Origin: Stenotrophomonas maltophilia
GTDB taxonomy: Bacteria > Pseudomonadota > Gammaproteobacteria > Xanthomonadales > Xanthomonadaceae
Direction: 5' to 3'
Assembly: GCA_900113425.1 (NCBI GenBank)
Contig: FOZF01000001.1
Location: 1,881,283-1,945,282, forward strand
DNA length: 64,000 nucleotides
The first letter of the stretch is position 1, and each line of letters opens with the position of its first letter. Below, piece by piece: positions 19,071 to 28,835 of this stretch. The notes under the pieces are model-generated. The model made no database searches. It had not been told where the DNA came from and saw only the letters and a list, made by a program, of their open reading frames with translations. Both the position numbers and the translations under genes were made by a program.

Positions 19071-19084
19071 CCTCGCTCCGCGCT

Positions 19085-19107
19085 CGCCGGGCATGGCCCG
19101 GCGCTAC
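19085..19107 (-). repeat. SMAG/REP palindrome (pair, unit 1)
   Basis: GTAG-headed palindrome in minus orientation, stem CGCCGGGC/GCCCGGCG, 14 bases after the TauE/SafE stop. It faces the unit at 19149, forming an inverted dimer. Confidence 0.85.
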
Positions 19108-19148
19108 CGGGTTGGCCTGTGGTGGCACGGCGCCATCGGAGGCGAGGG

Positions 19149-19171
19149 GTAGCGCCGGGCCATGCCCGGCG
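19149..19171 (+). repeat. SMAG/REP palindrome (pair, unit 2)
   Basis: The same element in plus orientation, 41 bases after unit 1. The paired units lie between converging genes and could fold into one long hairpin acting as a bidirectional terminator. Confidence 0.85.
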
Positions 19172-19182
19172 GGCCCGGTGGA

Positions 19183-19899
19183 TCAGGCCTTGTCGCCGCC
19201 GCGGTCGACGCAGCCCCAGTTGAGGATGCGGGTGCCCGCCGGCAGCACGCTGCGGAAGAACGCCACCTTGCCCGGCTTCGGGTTGACCACCACCGGCGCC
19301 TTCGCCGCCAGCAGCAGCGGCAGATCCGCAGTGCTGTCGGAGTAGGCGATGTCGATGTCGCCATAGCCACGTTCACGCAGCATGCGCATCTTCTCTTCGT
19401 TGTGGCAGTGACGGGTCGGCCCCACCCCTCCCAGGCGCGGCCCGACCTCCGTGCCGATGACCGGCACGTCCTGATGCGCAACGAAGGCCAGGATCGCGCG
19501 GGCCAGTTCGGGCGGCGCGCCCGTGGCCACCACCACGCGATCCCCCTTTGCACGGTGCGCGGCGAACACCTCCAGCGCCTGCGGCAGCAGCTTGGCGCGC
19601 ATCTGCGCTTCGTTCCTGATCACGTAGGCGTCGATCACCCGGTTGAACTCGCGCGCACGATGCAGGCCAAAGCTGCCGATCCACACGTAGATCGAAATGC
19701 CGGCACGGCGGGTCGGCAGCATCGCCACCATCGGTCCGGCAATCGGGGTGACCAGCAGCGCCGCGAGCATGCGCAACGGGTTGCGTCTGATCAGCGAGGC
19801 GAACAGGTGCGTGCCCGAATCACCGTCGTACAGGGTGTGATCGAAGTCGAAGACCACCAGCGGCGCATCCGCGCGCGGCGTCGGATAATGCGTTTTCAT
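19183..19899 (-). CDS. HAD-superfamily phosphatase (subfamily IB)
   Basis: A 238-residue HAD hydrolase. Motif I is [13 protein letters not shown] (nucleophile and acid Asp), motif II is VVVATGAP, and motif III/IV is [11 protein letters not shown] hydrophobic cap segment ([18 protein letters not shown]) resembles the CicA/YfhB group of membrane-associated phosphatases. Substrate unknown. Its ATG overlaps the trpC stop by four bases (ATGA), so it is co-translated with trpC; a link to tryptophan synthesis is not otherwise indicated. Confidence 0.85.
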   Translation of the reverse strand: MKTHYPTPRADAPLVVFDFDHTLYDGDSGTHLFASLIRRNPLRMLAALLVTPIAGPMVAMLPTRRAGISIYVWIGSFGLHRAREFNRVIDAYVIRNEAQMRAKLLPQALEVFAAHRAKGDRVVVATGAPPELARAILAFVAHQDVPVIGTEVGPRLGGVGPTRHCHNEEKMRMLRERGYGDIDIAYSDSTADLPLLLAAKAPVVVNPKPGKVAFFRSVLPAGTRILNWGCVDRGGDKA

Positions 19900-20690
19900 G
19901 CCGCGAAGAATAGCTGACGCAGGCCCTCGCCCGGCTCTTCCACGCGCATGAAGGCCTCGCCGACCAGGAACGCGTGGATGCCGGCATCACGCATCAGCGC
20001 CACGTCCTGGGGCCCGAGGATGCCGCTCTCGGTCACCAGCAGGCGGTCGCGCGGCACCGCCAGTCGCATGTCCAGGGTGGTCTGCAGCGAGACCTCGAAG
20101 GTGCGCAGGTTGCGGTTGTTGATGCCGATCATCGGCGCCGGCACCTGCAGCGCACGCTCCAGTTCGTCGATGTCGTGCACTTCCACCAGCACGTCCATGC
20201 CCAGCGACAGTGCCAGTTCCGACAGCGTGGCCAGCTGGGTATCGTCCAGCGCCGCCACGATCAGCAGGATGCAGTCAGCGCCCAGCACGCGCGCCTCGTA
20301 CACCTGGTAGGCATCGATCACGAAGTCCTTGCGCAGCACCGGCAGCGTGCAGGCCTCGCGGGCCTGCTGCAGGTAGGCGTCGGCCCCCTGGAAAAAGTCG
20401 ACATCGGTCAGCACCGACAGGCAGCTGGCGCCGCCGAACTCGTAGCTGACCGCGATGTCGGCCGGACGGAAGTCTGGACGGATCACGCCCTTGGAGGGGC
20501 TGGCCTTCTTCACCTCGGCGATCACCGCCGGATCGCCGTTGGCCACGGCGGCCTGCAGCGCGCGCACGAAACCACGCACCGGCGGGGCGCCGGCCAGGGC
20601 GGCCTGCAGCTCCTCGAGCGGGCGCTGGGCGCGGCGCTGGGCCACTTCTTCGGCCTTGCGGGCCAGGATCGTCTGCAGGATGTCGCTCAT
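19896..20690 (-). CDS. trpC: Indole-3-glycerol-phosphate synthase
   Basis: A 264-residue TIM-barrel enzyme that closes CdRP to indole-3-glycerol phosphate. Catalytic segments visible: [35 protein letters not shown] and FLVGEAFM. It is monofunctional, without a TrpF domain. The start at 20690 ([12 protein letters not shown]) fits the family; the longer open frame lacks homology. It follows trpD by 74 bases. Confidence 0.97.
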   Translation of the reverse strand: MSDILQTILARKAEEVAQRRAQRPLEELQAALAGAPPVRGFVRALQAAVANGDPAVIAEVKKASPSKGVIRPDFRPADIAVSYEFGGASCLSVLTDVDFFQGADAYLQQAREACTLPVLRKDFVIDAYQVYEARVLGADCILLIVAALDDTQLATLSELALSLGMDVLVEVHDIDELERALQVPAPMIGINNRNLRTFEVSLQTTLDMRLAVPRDRLLVTESGILGPQDVALMRDAGIHAFLVGEAFMRVEEPGEGLRQLFFAA

Positions 20691-20764
20691 CGTCGTCGGT
20701 TCGGTGCGGGGGCGGTGAGGACGGCCATTATCGGCCATCATTCGGATCAGGCTGAACCGCGCGC

Positions 20765-21796
20765 TCAGGCAGCCAGCGCGCGGGTGGTCTCGATGTACTG
20801 CTGCAGGCGCTGGCGGGCGCCGCCATCGGCGATCGCGGCGCGGGCGCGGGCCAGGCCATCGCCGATGTCGTCGGCCACGCCGGCCACATACAGCGCGGCG
20901 CCGGCATTGAGCGCGACGATGTCCAGCGCCGGGCCGGGCGCGTTGTCCAGCACCGCGCGCAGCATCTGGATGGACTGCTCCGGGCCATCCACGCGCAGGT
21001 TGCGGCTGGCCGACATGGCGATGCCGAAGTCCTCCGGGTGGATCTCGTACTCGCGCACCCTGCCGTCGCGCAGTTCACCGACCAGGGTGCCGGCCCCCAG
21101 CGAGATCTCGTCCATGTTGTCGCGGCCCCAGACCACCATGGCGCGCTCGGTACCCAGTTCGCGCAGCACACGCGCCTGGATGCCCACCAGATCGGGGTGG
21201 AACACACCCATCAGCACCGACGGTGCGCTGGCCGGATTGGTGAGCGGGCCGAGGATGTTGAAGATGGTGCGCACGCCCATCTCGCGGCGCACCGGCGCCA
21301 CCACCTTCATCGACGGGTGGTGGATCGGTGCGAACATGAAGCCGATGCCGGTCCGTTCGATGGCCGCGGCCACCTGCTCCGGCTGCAGCTCGATCACCGC
21401 GCCCAGCGCCTCCAGTGCGTCGGCGCTGCCGGACTTGGACGACACGCTGCGGTTGCCATGCTTGGCCACGCGCGCGCCGGCAGCCGCCGCGACGAACATC
21501 GCGCAGGTGGAGATGTTGAAGGTATGCGAACCATCCCCTCCCGTGCCGACGATATCGACCAGGTTCGAGGTATCGGCCACCGGCACCGGCCGGGCGAATT
21601 CACGCATCACGGTGGCCGCCGCGGCGATTTCGTCCACGGTCTCCTTCTTCACGCGCAGGCCGGTGAGGATGGCCGCCGTCATCATCGGCGAAACATCGCC
21701 ACGCATGATCTGCCGCATCAGGTCGACCATCTCGTCGAAGAAGATCTCGCGGTGCTCGATGGTGCGGTGCAGGGCTTCCTGGGGGGAGAAGCTCAT
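20765..21796 (-). CDS. trpD: Anthranilate phosphoribosyltransferase
   Basis: A 343-residue TrpD that joins anthranilate to PRPP. The motif [14 protein letters not shown] binds PRPP, and [21 protein letters not shown] is the conserved anthranilate/Mg site. It follows trpG by 18 bases and is co-transcribed in trpG-trpD-trpC. Confidence 0.98.
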   Translation of the reverse strand: MSFSPQEALHRTIEHREIFFDEMVDLMRQIMRGDVSPMMTAAILTGLRVKKETVDEIAAAATVMREFARPVPVADTSNLVDIVGTGGDGSHTFNISTCAMFVAAAAGARVAKHGNRSVSSKSGSADALEALGAVIELQPEQVAAAIERTGIGFMFAPIHHPSMKVVAPVRREMGVRTIFNILGPLTNPASAPSVLMGVFHPDLVGIQARVLRELGTERAMVVWGRDNMDEISLGAGTLVGELRDGRVREYEIHPEDFGIAMSASRNLRVDGPEQSIQMLRAVLDNAPGPALDIVALNAGAALYVAGVADDIGDGLARARAAIADGGARQRLQQYIETTRALAA

Positions 21797-21814
21797 CGGG
21801 ATTGCTCCTTGGAC

Positions 21815-22402
21815 TCAGGCGGCCGGTCGCTGCAGGAAATTGCGCAGCAGGGCGTGGCCGTGTTCGGTGAGGATGGATTCGGGGTGGAACTGCACGCCTT
21901 CCACCGGGAAGTGGCGGTGGCGCAGGCCCATGATCTCTTCGATCGAGCCGTCGTCGTTCTCGGTCCAGGCGGTCACTTCCAGCACATCGGGCAGGCTGTT
22001 CTTGTCCACCACCAGCGAGTGGTAACGGGTGGCCTGGTAGCGGTCCGGCAGGCCGGCGAACACGCCCTTGCCTTCATGGCGGATCGGCGAAGTCTTGCCG
22101 TGCATGATGTTGCCCGCGCGGATCACCGTGCCGCCGTAGACCTGGCCGATGCCCTGGTGGCCCAGGCACACGCCAAGAATCGGCGTGGTCGGGCCCAGGC
22201 GCTGGATCAGTTCCAGCGATACGCCCGCCTCGTTGGGCGTGCACGGGCCGGGCGAGATGACGATGCGCTCGGGCTTCTGCGCGGCGATCTCATCCACGCT
22301 CATCGCATCGTTGCGCACCACCTTCACCTCGGCACCCAGCGTCTGCAGGTACTGCACGAGGTTGTAGGTGAAGCTGTCGTAGTTGTCGATCATCCACAAC
22401 AT
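21815..22402 (-). CDS. trpG: Anthranilate synthase component II (glutamine amidotransferase)
   Basis: A 195-residue class I amidotransferase supplying ammonia to TrpE. The nucleophile Cys is in [11 protein letters not shown] and the His-Glu pair in [10 protein letters not shown]. TrpG often doubles as PabA. It opens with [18 protein letters not shown]. It is separated from trpE by 108 bases, so trpE and trpGDC could be one transcript or two. Confidence 0.97.
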   Translation of the reverse strand: MLWMIDNYDSFTYNLVQYLQTLGAEVKVVRNDAMSVDEIAAQKPERIVISPGPCTPNEAGVSLELIQRLGPTTPILGVCLGHQGIGQVYGGTVIRAGNIMHGKTSPIRHEGKGVFAGLPDRYQATRYHSLVVDKNSLPDVLEVTAWTENDDGSIEEIMGLRHRHFPVEGVQFHPESILTEHGHALLRNFLQRPAA

Positions 22403-22510
22403 GGTCGGGTTCCGTCGCTTATCGGGAGTGGGCGTACACGTGGGTGCCGCACAGGGAGAGGGCCAGGTACAGCGGAAGGTGCCGCAGCGCAGGCCACGGC
22501 ACGGAGTGCC

Positions 22511-23986
22511 TTACAGGCCCTTGGCGGCCTGGGCGACGGCGCGGAACAGCGCGCGGCCCTTGTTCATCGTCTCGTCCCATTCCTTGTCCGGGTCCGAGTC
22601 GTAGACGATGCCGGCGCCGGCCTGCACGTACAGGCGGCCGTCCTTGATCACCGCCGTGCGGATCGCGATCGCGGTATCGGCGTCGCCGTGCCAGCCGATG
22701 TAGCCGATGCTGCCGGCGTACACGTTGCGCTTGATCGGCTCCAGTTCGCGGATCACTTCCAGCGCGCGGATCTTCGGTGCGCCGCTGACGGTGCCGGCCG
22801 GGAAGGTGGCGCGCAGCACGTCGGCATAGCTCAGGCCCGGCTGCAGCTGCCCGGTCACCTCGCTGACGATGTGCATGACGTGGCTGTAGCGTTCAATCAC
22901 GAACTGCTCGCCCACTTCCACCGTGCCGGCCTTCGATACGCGGCCGGCATCGTTGCGGCCGAGATCGATCAGCATCAGGTGCTCGGCACGTTCCTTCGGA
23001 TCGGCCAGCAGCTCGGCTTCCAGTGCCAGGTCCTGCTCGACGGTGGCGCCGCGCGGACGCGTGCCGGCGATCGGGCGCACGGTGACTTCGCCGTCCTGCA
23101 GGCGCACCAGGATTTCCGGCGAGGACCCAACCACCTGCAGGTCGCCGACATCCAGGAAGTACATGTACGGCGATGGGTTCAGTGCGCGCAGCGCGCGGTA
23201 CACGTCCACCGGGCGTGCCTTGAACGGCACGCTCAGGCGCTGGCTGAGCACCACCTGGAAGATATCGCCGGCGCGGATGTATTCCTTGCTGCGCTGGACC
23301 GCGTCGACGAAGCCATCACGGGTGAAACCGGAGACGAAATCGGATTCGTCCAGCACATCGCTGTTGAGCGGTGCGGGATAGCCGGCACCCGGTGCACGCA
23401 GCTTGGCGGTCAGCGCATCCAGGCGCGCCTGCGCCTGCTCGAACGCGCCGTCGACGCGCGGGTCCGCGTGCACGATCAGGTACAGGCGGCCCTTGAGATT
23501 GTCGAATACCGCCAGCTCGTTGGAGTGCAGCAGCAGGATGTCCGGCGTGCCCAGTTCATCGCGGCCGGCCGGCGATGCCAGGCGCGGTTCGATATAGCCG
23601 ATGCACTCGAAACCGAACCAGCCAACCAGGCCACCGGTGAAGCCCGGCAGGCCCTCCAGCTTCGGCACCGAGTGGGCGCTGCGCAGCGCCTCGACTTCGG
23701 CAAACGGGTCGGCCACCTCGCGGGTTTCCACCACCTGGCCGTCTTCGCGCACGGTCAGCGTATGGCCATGGAAGGCATACACGCGGCGTGCCGGCAGGCC
23801 GATGATCGAGTAACGACCAAAGCGCTCGCCGCCTTCGACGGATTCAAACAGGTAGGTATTCGGGCCGTCGGCGAGCTTCAGATAGACCGAAAGCGGGGTG
23901 TCCAGGTCGGACAGCACTTCGCGGACAACGGGAATGTGGGTGTGGCCTTCAGCGGCCTGCAGCTGAAACTGAGCGTGCGAGTTCAA
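22511..23986 (-). CDS. trpE: Anthranilate synthase component I
   Basis: A 491-residue chorismate-utilising enzyme making anthranilate. The N-terminal part has the tryptophan-feedback element LFESVEGGERFGRYS; the C-terminal catalytic motifs include RPIAGTRPRG, DLGRNDAGRVS and FPAGTVSGAPKIRALEVI. The TTG at 23986 (MNSHAQFQ) is chosen for the AAGGAAA ribosome site upstream; an ATG at 24034 is in frame but has no homologous extension. A run of Trp codons in another frame lies just upstream. Confidence 0.95.
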   Translation of the reverse strand: MNSHAQFQLQAAEGHTHIPVVREVLSDLDTPLSVYLKLADGPNTYLFESVEGGERFGRYSIIGLPARRVYAFHGHTLTVREDGQVVETREVADPFAEVEALRSAHSVPKLEGLPGFTGGLVGWFGFECIGYIEPRLASPAGRDELGTPDILLLHSNELAVFDNLKGRLYLIVHADPRVDGAFEQAQARLDALTAKLRAPGAGYPAPLNSDVLDESDFVSGFTRDGFVDAVQRSKEYIRAGDIFQVVLSQRLSVPFKARPVDVYRALRALNPSPYMYFLDVGDLQVVGSSPEILVRLQDGEVTVRPIAGTRPRGATVEQDLALEAELLADPKERAEHLMLIDLGRNDAGRVSKAGTVEVGEQFVIERYSHVMHIVSEVTGQLQPGLSYADVLRATFPAGTVSGAPKIRALEVIRELEPIKRNVYAGSIGYIGWHGDADTAIAIRTAVIKDGRLYVQAGAGIVYDSDPDKEWDETMNKGRALFRAVAQAAKGL

Positions 23987-24161
23987 GACGACTTTCCTTC
24001 CGGGACACAGCGTTATGGGGGCGGACGACGGCAACGGGCCACCATCGCCACCAACGGCGTGCGGAAGAAAGGGTATGCGGGGTCGTCAGGCTGGACACCC
24101 CTTGACTGTATCGCAGCTTGGACGGGAGTGGAACCCCGCGGCGCCAAGCGTGGCAGCTACC

Positions 24162-25091
24162 TTACGTGGCCAGCAGCGGGCAATCGTCCGGCAGATGCAT
24201 GCGCACCCGGCCAGCCACGCAGTCGATGCGGAACCGCCGCGCCTGCACCGGCTCACCGTCCAGGTTCAGGGTCAGTGGCTGCGCCGACTCGAGCTGCAGC
24301 CAGGGCAGCCGGACGCGGGTGGCCACCCGTTCCAGCGCCGCTTCCTTGCCACCGGTCAGCATCTGCCCCAGCGTCGACGCCACCTCCCCCTCCAGTTCGG
24401 GTACGACGGTGACATCCAGCAGGCCGTCATCGATCAGTGCCTGTGGGCACAGCTGCTGGCCACCACCGGCCTGCCGGCCGTTGCCGATCCCCAGCGCGAT
24501 GAAGCCGCCCTCCCAGGCGAAGTCCGGGCCCTGCAGACGCGCGGTGATCGGCTCGATCCGCCCCAGCTTGGCAATGCCGGTGATCACGTACGCCAGGCCG
24601 CCGAGCATCTTCTTCAGGCCGGCATCGGTTTCCACGGTGACCTGCGTGCCGAAACCGCCACTGGCCAGGTTGGCGCACCACCAGGGCGTGCCATCGGCAT
24701 CCACGCGCAGCAGATCGATGGCATGTGCCGTGGTCTGCCCGATCAGCGCGAGCGCGGCCTCCGGCTCGGCCGGAATGTTCGCCGAGGTGGCGAAGTCATT
24801 GGCGGTGCCCATCGGGACCAACGCCAGCGAAGGCAGGGCATCGGCGGATTCATCGCGGTGGGCCAGCGTTTCGGCCACCGCACTGAGCGTGCCGTCGCCG
24901 CCTGCCGCCACGATCACATCTACCCCGTGGTCGATGGCCTCGGCCACGTAACGCTCGGCGTCACCCTCTTCCCAGGTGACCCGTACCTCCAGCTGCACGC
25001 CCCGCTCCCGCCACTGGCGCACCGCGTCGCGCAGCTCGTCATTGCCTGCGGACTTGCCGTTGAGGATCAGGCGCCAGCGCGGTGCGGTCAT
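24162..25091 (-). CDS. yegS: YegS-type lipid kinase (DAGK catalytic domain)
   Basis: A 309-residue kinase of the YegS/DAGK family with the nucleotide motif [23 protein letters not shown], and a C-terminal beta domain with [13 protein letters not shown]. Family members phosphorylate lipids such as phosphatidylglycerol or diacylglycerol in vitro; the natural substrate is uncertain. The start at 25091 ([13 protein letters not shown]) matches the family. It is divergent from the candidate small RNA. Confidence 0.9.
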   Translation of the reverse strand: MTAPRWRLILNGKSAGNDELRDAVRQWRERGVQLEVRVTWEEGDAERYVAEAIDHGVDVIVAAGGDGTLSAVAETLAHRDESADALPSLALVPMGTANDFATSANIPAEPEAALALIGQTTAHAIDLLRVDADGTPWWCANLASGGFGTQVTVETDAGLKKMLGGLAYVITGIAKLGRIEPITARLQGPDFAWEGGFIALGIGNGRQAGGGQQLCPQALIDDGLLDVTVVPELEGEVASTLGQMLTGGKEAALERVATRVRLPWLQLESAQPLTLNLDGEPVQARRFRIDCVAGRVRMHLPDDCPLLAT

Positions 25092-25145
25092 GCGGGGATT
25101 CCGGTATGGGGTGGCACAGGCTAGCAACGCACCGTTTGCCGGCAG

Positions 25146-25169
25146 TGAATGTCACATGCGTGTCATTCA
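25146..25169. promoter_or_regulatory. 24-bp dyad before the GGA-rich unit
   Basis: An interrupted palindrome TGAATG-t-CAC-atgc-GTG-t-CATTCA. It differs from the Pseudomonas GacA box (TGTAAG-N6-CTTACA) and from a canonical CRP site. It could be an activator site for the adjacent RNA or part of that RNA. Confidence 0.4.
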
Positions 25170-25241
25170 GCTCCCGGAGAATGGAAGGCCATAGCAGGGA
25201 CGACGGATGGAGGCAGGATCAGCCTCCCACGCATGCAGCGA

Positions 25242-25274
25242 GGCCACGCCGACGATGGGCGTGGCCTTTTTTTT
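25242..25274 (+). terminator. Rho-independent terminator with T8
   Basis: Perfect 9-bp stem GGCCACGCC/GGCGTGGCC (25242-25250, 25258-25266) with a 7-base loop, then eight T. No annotated plus-strand gene lies upstream, so it implies an unannotated transcript. It also sits beyond the GNAT stop but its T run faces the plus strand. Confidence 0.88.
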
Positions 25275-25297
25275 GAAGTGGCACCTGGACGCGATCG

Positions 25298-25789
25298 TCA
25301 GCCGTTGGCGAAATCGTGCAGCGCCTGGCCCTGCAGCCGGTATACGGTCCACTCATCCTGCGGTTTCGCGCCCGCTGCGGTGTAGAACTCGATGGCCGGC
25401 GTGTTCCAGTCCAGCACCGACCATTCGAAGCGACCGCAGCCTTCGGCGACCGCCTGCCGCGCGATGTATTTCAGCAGCGCCTTGCCAGCGCCCGCGCCCC
25501 GCTGCTGCGGGCTGACATACAGGTCTTCCAGGTAGATGCCCTTGCGGCCCAGCCAGGTGGAGTAGTTGTAGAAATACACCGCATAGCCGATGGCCTCGCC
25601 GTCGGCTTCGCAGATCAGCGCGCGGGCAGCTGCGCCGGGACCGAACAGGCTTTCGGCGATGCCGATCTCGTCGGTCTGCACCGAATGCTCGGCCCGCTCA
25701 TAGATGGCCAGCTCTCGGATGAAGCGCAGGATCAGGCCCGCGTCGGCGGCAGTGGCCGGGCGGATGTTCAACACGGCCACCGTGCTCAT
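25298..25789 (-). CDS. GNAT-family N-acetyltransferase
   Basis: A 163-residue acetyltransferase with the acetyl-CoA loop VSPQQRGAGAGKALL and the late motif EWSVLDWNTPAIEFYTAAGA. The pattern ILRFIRELAIYERAEHSV and YLEDLYV is close to diamine/spermidine acetyltransferase-like (SSAT) GNATs. The substrate is not proven. It is four bases downstream of rpe on the same strand. Confidence 0.88.
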   Translation of the reverse strand: MSTVAVLNIRPATAADAGLILRFIRELAIYERAEHSVQTDEIGIAESLFGPGAAARALICEADGEAIGYAVYFYNYSTWLGRKGIYLEDLYVSPQQRGAGAGKALLKYIARQAVAEGCGRFEWSVLDWNTPAIEFYTAAGAKPQDEWTVYRLQGQALHDFANG

Positions 25790-25792
25790 GCT

Positions 25793-26470
25793 TCAGCCCC
25801 GCGCCGCGGCGACGTTGGCGCGCATCTGCGCGATCACGTCCTGGTAGGGGGTCTTGGCATTGAAGATGGCCGAGCCGGCGACGAAGGTGTCGGCGCCCGC
25901 AGCCGCAATCTCGCCGATGTTGTCGGCCTTCACGCCGCCGTCGATCTCCAGGCGGATGTCCTTGCCGCTGGCATCGATCTTCTGGCGGACCACGCGCAGC
26001 TTGTCCAGCGCCGAAGGAATGAAGGCCTGGCCGCCGAACCCCGGGTTGACCGACATCAGCAGCACCAGGTCCAGGTCATCCAGCACCCAGTCGAGGATGT
26101 CCACCGGCGTGGCCGGGTTCAGCACGATGCCCGGCTTGCAGCCCAGCGAACGGATCAGCTGGATCGTGCGGTGCACGTGGCGGCTGGCCTCCGGATGGAA
26201 GCTGATGTAGGTGGCACCGGCTTCGGCGAAGTCCGGGATGATGCGGTCCACCGGCTCGACCATCAGGTGCACGTCGATCGGCGCGGTCACGCCGTGCTTG
26301 CGCAGTGCCTGGCAGACCATCGGGCCGATGGTCAGGTTCGGTACGTAATGGTTGTCCATCACGTCGAAGTGGACCCAGTCCGCACCGGCGGCCAGGACGT
26401 TGTCCACTTCCTCGCCGAGGCGGGCGAAATCGGCGGACAGGATGGAGGGGGCGATGAGGCAGTGGGACAT
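25793..26470 (-). CDS. rpe: Ribulose-phosphate 3-epimerase
   Basis: A 225-residue TIM-barrel metalloenzyme interconverting ribulose-5-P and xylulose-5-P. Landmarks are [44 protein letters not shown], and EIDGGV. The ATG at 26470 (MSHCLIAPS) is the family start. It precedes the GNAT gene and follows the mini-DjlA gene. Confidence 0.97.
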   Translation of the reverse strand: MSHCLIAPSILSADFARLGEEVDNVLAAGADWVHFDVMDNHYVPNLTIGPMVCQALRKHGVTAPIDVHLMVEPVDRIIPDFAEAGATYISFHPEASRHVHRTIQLIRSLGCKPGIVLNPATPVDILDWVLDDLDLVLLMSVNPGFGGQAFIPSALDKLRVVRQKIDASGKDIRLEIDGGVKADNIGEIAAAGADTFVAGSAIFNAKTPYQDVIAQMRANVAAARG

Positions 26471-26500
26471 GGCCGGGCCTTGCAACGAGGGGAAAAGGGG

Positions 26501-26830
26501 TCAGCGCTTGCGCAGGGTCTTGATGCGGTCGTAGGCGGCGTTGATCCGCCGCGACTTCTGTTCGGCCTGCTGGCGCAGCTCGGGGGCCGCGCCGCCGAGC
26601 CTGTCGGGGTGGTACTGGGAGATCAGCTTGCGGTAGGCGCGTTCGACCTCGGCGTCGGTGGCCTCGGAGGTCAGCCCCAGCTCCCGGTACGGGTTCTCCT
26701 TGTTCAGGCGGAACCAGTCCGAGTCGAAGGCGTGGCCAATCAGCAGGCCGACCACCGCGCCGAACAGCGGATTGGGCCGGAACAGCAGGGCTCCGGCGAT
26801 GAATCCGAGCAGTTTTCCGTACCAGCGCAT
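26501..26830 (-). CDS. Short DjlA-like membrane-anchored DnaJ protein
   Basis: A 109-residue protein. The N-terminal hydrophobic anchor (MRWYGKLLGFIAGALLF...GAVVGLLIGHAFD) matches the start of DjlA, and the C-terminal J domain holds the HPD triad (SQYHPDRLGG) that stimulates DnaK. The central TerB domain of DjlA is absent (DjlA is about 270 residues). The start at 26830 is preferred because it aligns with DjlA and has GGAG five bases upstream; an ATG at 26866 is also in frame. Likely a membrane-tethered DnaK co-chaperone. Confidence 0.85.
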   Translation of the reverse strand: MRWYGKLLGFIAGALLFRPNPLFGAVVGLLIGHAFDSDWFRLNKENPYRELGLTSEATDAEVERAYRKLISQYHPDRLGGAAPELRQQAEQKSRRINAAYDRIKTLRKR

Positions 26831-26974
26831 GGCGCTCCGGGGTTGGGCGACGAAATGGACGCTCATTTTACGTCACAGCAGGCCCGGACCGCTTTACACT
26901 AGGCCGCCCGCTGACCAGTTGCGGGCCCGCCGGGTCCCCTGGGCAGCCGTCTCGACGAAGCCCCAGGAGTGCCC

Positions 26975-27901
26975 GTGCCAACCACGCTGTTGCAATCCGA
27001 TCTCCCCGGCCTGCCCTTGCGCCACCGCGGCAAGGTGCGTGATGTGTTCGATATCCCGCGCGAGCGGCTGCCGGCGGGGACTCCACCGGGCGACTACCTG
27101 TTGATGGTGGCCACCGATCGCCTGTCGGCGTTCGACGTGGTACTGCCCGACCCGATCCCCGGCAAGGGCGAAATGCTCTGCCAGGTCTCCAATTTCTGGT
27201 TCGCCAAGACCGCGCACCTGATGCCCAATCACCTGACCGGCATCGACGTGGCCAGCGTGCTGCCTGATGGCGTGGACCCGGCGCTGTACGCCCGGCGCGC
27301 CGTGGTCACCCGCAAGCTGAAGCCGGTGCCGGTGGAAGCGATCGCCCGCGGCTACCTGATCGGCAGCGGCTGGAAGGACTACCAGCGCACCGGCAAGGTC
27401 AGCGGCATCGACCTGCCCGATGGGCTGCGCCAGGCCGAGCAGCTGCCCGAACCGATCTTCACCCCCTCGACCAAGGCCGCGGTGGGCGACCACGACGAGA
27501 ACATCGATTTCGATGCGATGGTGCGGCAGGTCGGCGCCGAACTGGCCGAGCGCGTGCGCGATGCCACCCTGCGCATCTACAAGTTCGCCGCCGATTACGC
27601 CCGCGAGCGCGGCATCATCCTGGCCGACACCAAGTTCGAGTTCGGCACCGATGCCGACGGTCGCCTGTACATCATGGACGAGATGCTGACGCCGGATTCG
27701 TCGCGTTACTGGCCGGCCGACGAGTACGAAGTGGGCACCAGCCCGCCCAGCTACGACAAGCAGTTCGTGCGCGACTACCTGGAGACGCTGGACTGGGGCA
27801 AGACCGCCCCGGGCCCGAACATCCCGGCGGAAATCATCGAGCGCACCCGCGCCAAGTACGCCGAGGCACTGCAGCGCCTGGCCGGGATCAGCGTCGACTG
27901 A
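26975..27901 (+). CDS. purC: SAICAR synthase
   Basis: A 308-residue phosphoribosylaminoimidazole-succinocarboxamide synthase, joining CAIR and aspartate in purine synthesis. Motifs: [57 protein letters not shown] and [12 protein letters not shown]. The GTG at 26975 is preferred over 26969 because AGGAG at 26965-26969 would overlap the earlier codon. Confidence 0.96.
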   Translation: MPTTLLQSDLPGLPLRHRGKVRDVFDIPRERLPAGTPPGDYLLMVATDRLSAFDVVLPDPIPGKGEMLCQVSNFWFAKTAHLMPNHLTGIDVASVLPDGVDPALYARRAVVTRKLKPVPVEAIARGYLIGSGWKDYQRTGKVSGIDLPDGLRQAEQLPEPIFTPSTKAAVGDHDENIDFDAMVRQVGAELAERVRDATLRIYKFAADYARERGIILADTKFEFGTDADGRLYIMDEMLTPDSSRYWPADEYEVGTSPPSYDKQFVRDYLETLDWGKTAPGPNIPAEIIERTRAKYAEALQRLAGISVD

Positions 27902-28018
27902 TCCCCTGCGCCCCCGGTCGCAGCGACCGGGGGCGTCCTGCCCGGCAGCGCCCGTGGTGGCGCTGCGCAAAGGCGCCCGGGAGTATGCTGTCGGCCTCAC
28001 CGGAGGAAGCAAAGAAGC

Positions 28019-28504
28019 ATGCAGACCACCACCGAGCTCGCGCGTCCGATCGACCGCTACTTCGCCAGCTACTCCGACGATCACCGCAATACGATCAACC
28101 AGCGCATCCACGTGGTCGCGGTACCGGCCATCCTGTGGTCGGCCGTGGCCCTGCTGTGGTGCCTGCCACCGCTGGTCACCTGGTTCCAGTACGGCATCTG
28201 GTCGGCGTTCGCGATGTTCAGTGCCTGGTGCTTCTACAACAAGCTGTCGCGTCCGCTGGGCATCGGCATGCTCATCCAGTTCTTCGTGTTCGGCTGCCTG
28301 TGCCGCCTGCTGGAGGCCGAGATCGGCCTGAACAACCTGTTCTGGCTGGCGGTGACGGTGTTCGTGGTGGCCTGGATAGCGCAGTTCATCGGGCACAAGT
28401 TCGAGGGCCGCAAGCCCAGCTTCCTGACCGACCTGACCTACCTGCTGATCGGCCCGGCCTGGGTGATGGCCAAGCTCTATCGCAGGCTCGACTGGCGTTA
28501 CTGA
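28019..28504 (+). CDS. Mpo1-like (DUF962) membrane protein
   Basis: A 161-residue protein with four hydrophobic helices and the conserved motif DRYFASYSDDHRNTINQRIHVVAVP plus HKFEGRKPSFLTDLTYLLIGP. It belongs to the DUF962/YGL010w family; the yeast member Mpo1 is an iron-dependent dioxygenase shortening 2-hydroxy fatty acids, and the two His-containing motifs here are kept. The bacterial role is untested. Confidence 0.85.
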   Translation: MQTTTELARPIDRYFASYSDDHRNTINQRIHVVAVPAILWSAVALLWCLPPLVTWFQYGIWSAFAMFSAWCFYNKLSRPLGIGMLIQFFVFGCLCRLLEAEIGLNNLFWLAVTVFVVAWIAQFIGHKFEGRKPSFLTDLTYLLIGPAWVMAKLYRRLDWRY

Positions 28505-28835
28505 CACGCCTCCGGCCGAGCGTCACCCTCGTTTCCTGAACGGGCGGATTCCCTCACCTGCGGTCCGCTGCCGGCCTGCCAGCCTGCACGCTCTGCCCCT
28601 CTGCTGGAGCGCCTGCCGCAGCGGCAGCCCCTGTGCGACAGGGCCTGCGGTCGCCGTGCGCGGGCGTAGGGTGCAGCCGGCCGCATCCCCTGACCGGCAC
28701 CGCGGAGAAGATGCTGCACTGCAAAAAAATGAATCAGCGAACGTTACAGGCAATTGATCGCCGTTCGATAGCTTTCGGCGACATTTCGCAGCCTGTTATC
28801 CTCACTGACCTGCTCGTGAATCATGGATTCCCTGC
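28505..28835. other. Gene-free stretch before the mrp operon
   Basis: No convincing gene. The first ~200 bases are GC-rich without clear structure; the last ~110 are distinctly AT-richer (an A7 run near 28725, then GTTACAGGCAATTGATCG and TGTTATCCTCAC), as expected for the mrp promoter. No -35/-10 pair could be assigned with confidence. Confidence 0.5.

Larger units (their letters stand above)
25145..25274 (+). ncRNA. Candidate RsmA/CsrA-binding small RNA (GGA-rich)
   Basis: The 206-base gap between the divergent lipid kinase and the GNAT gene holds no open frame of note, but contains six GGA motifs in 43 bases (starting at 25176, 25183, 25198, 25205, 25209, 25216). One sits in the loop of a GGAGGC/GCCTCC hairpin (25209-25227, loop AGGATCA). 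A strong terminator follows. GGA motifs in loops are how RsmX/Y/Z and CsrB-type RNAs trap RsmA/CsrA. The start is not fixed; a 24-bp dyad at 25146-25169 could be an operator or the 5' hairpin. Sequence features are seen; the function is inferred. Confidence 0.5.

Noticed and set aside
19974..22025. Very long plus-strand frame opposite trpC/trpD/trpG
   Set aside because: It is an antisense shadow of three clear trp genes, with low-complexity His/Arg/Gln-rich composition typical of GC-rich shadow frames.
25147..25168. Clp/CRP binding site within the dyad before the GGA-rich unit
   Set aside because: The halves (TCACA, TGTCA) and spacing do not fit TGTGA-N6-TCACA; kept only as an unassigned dyad.
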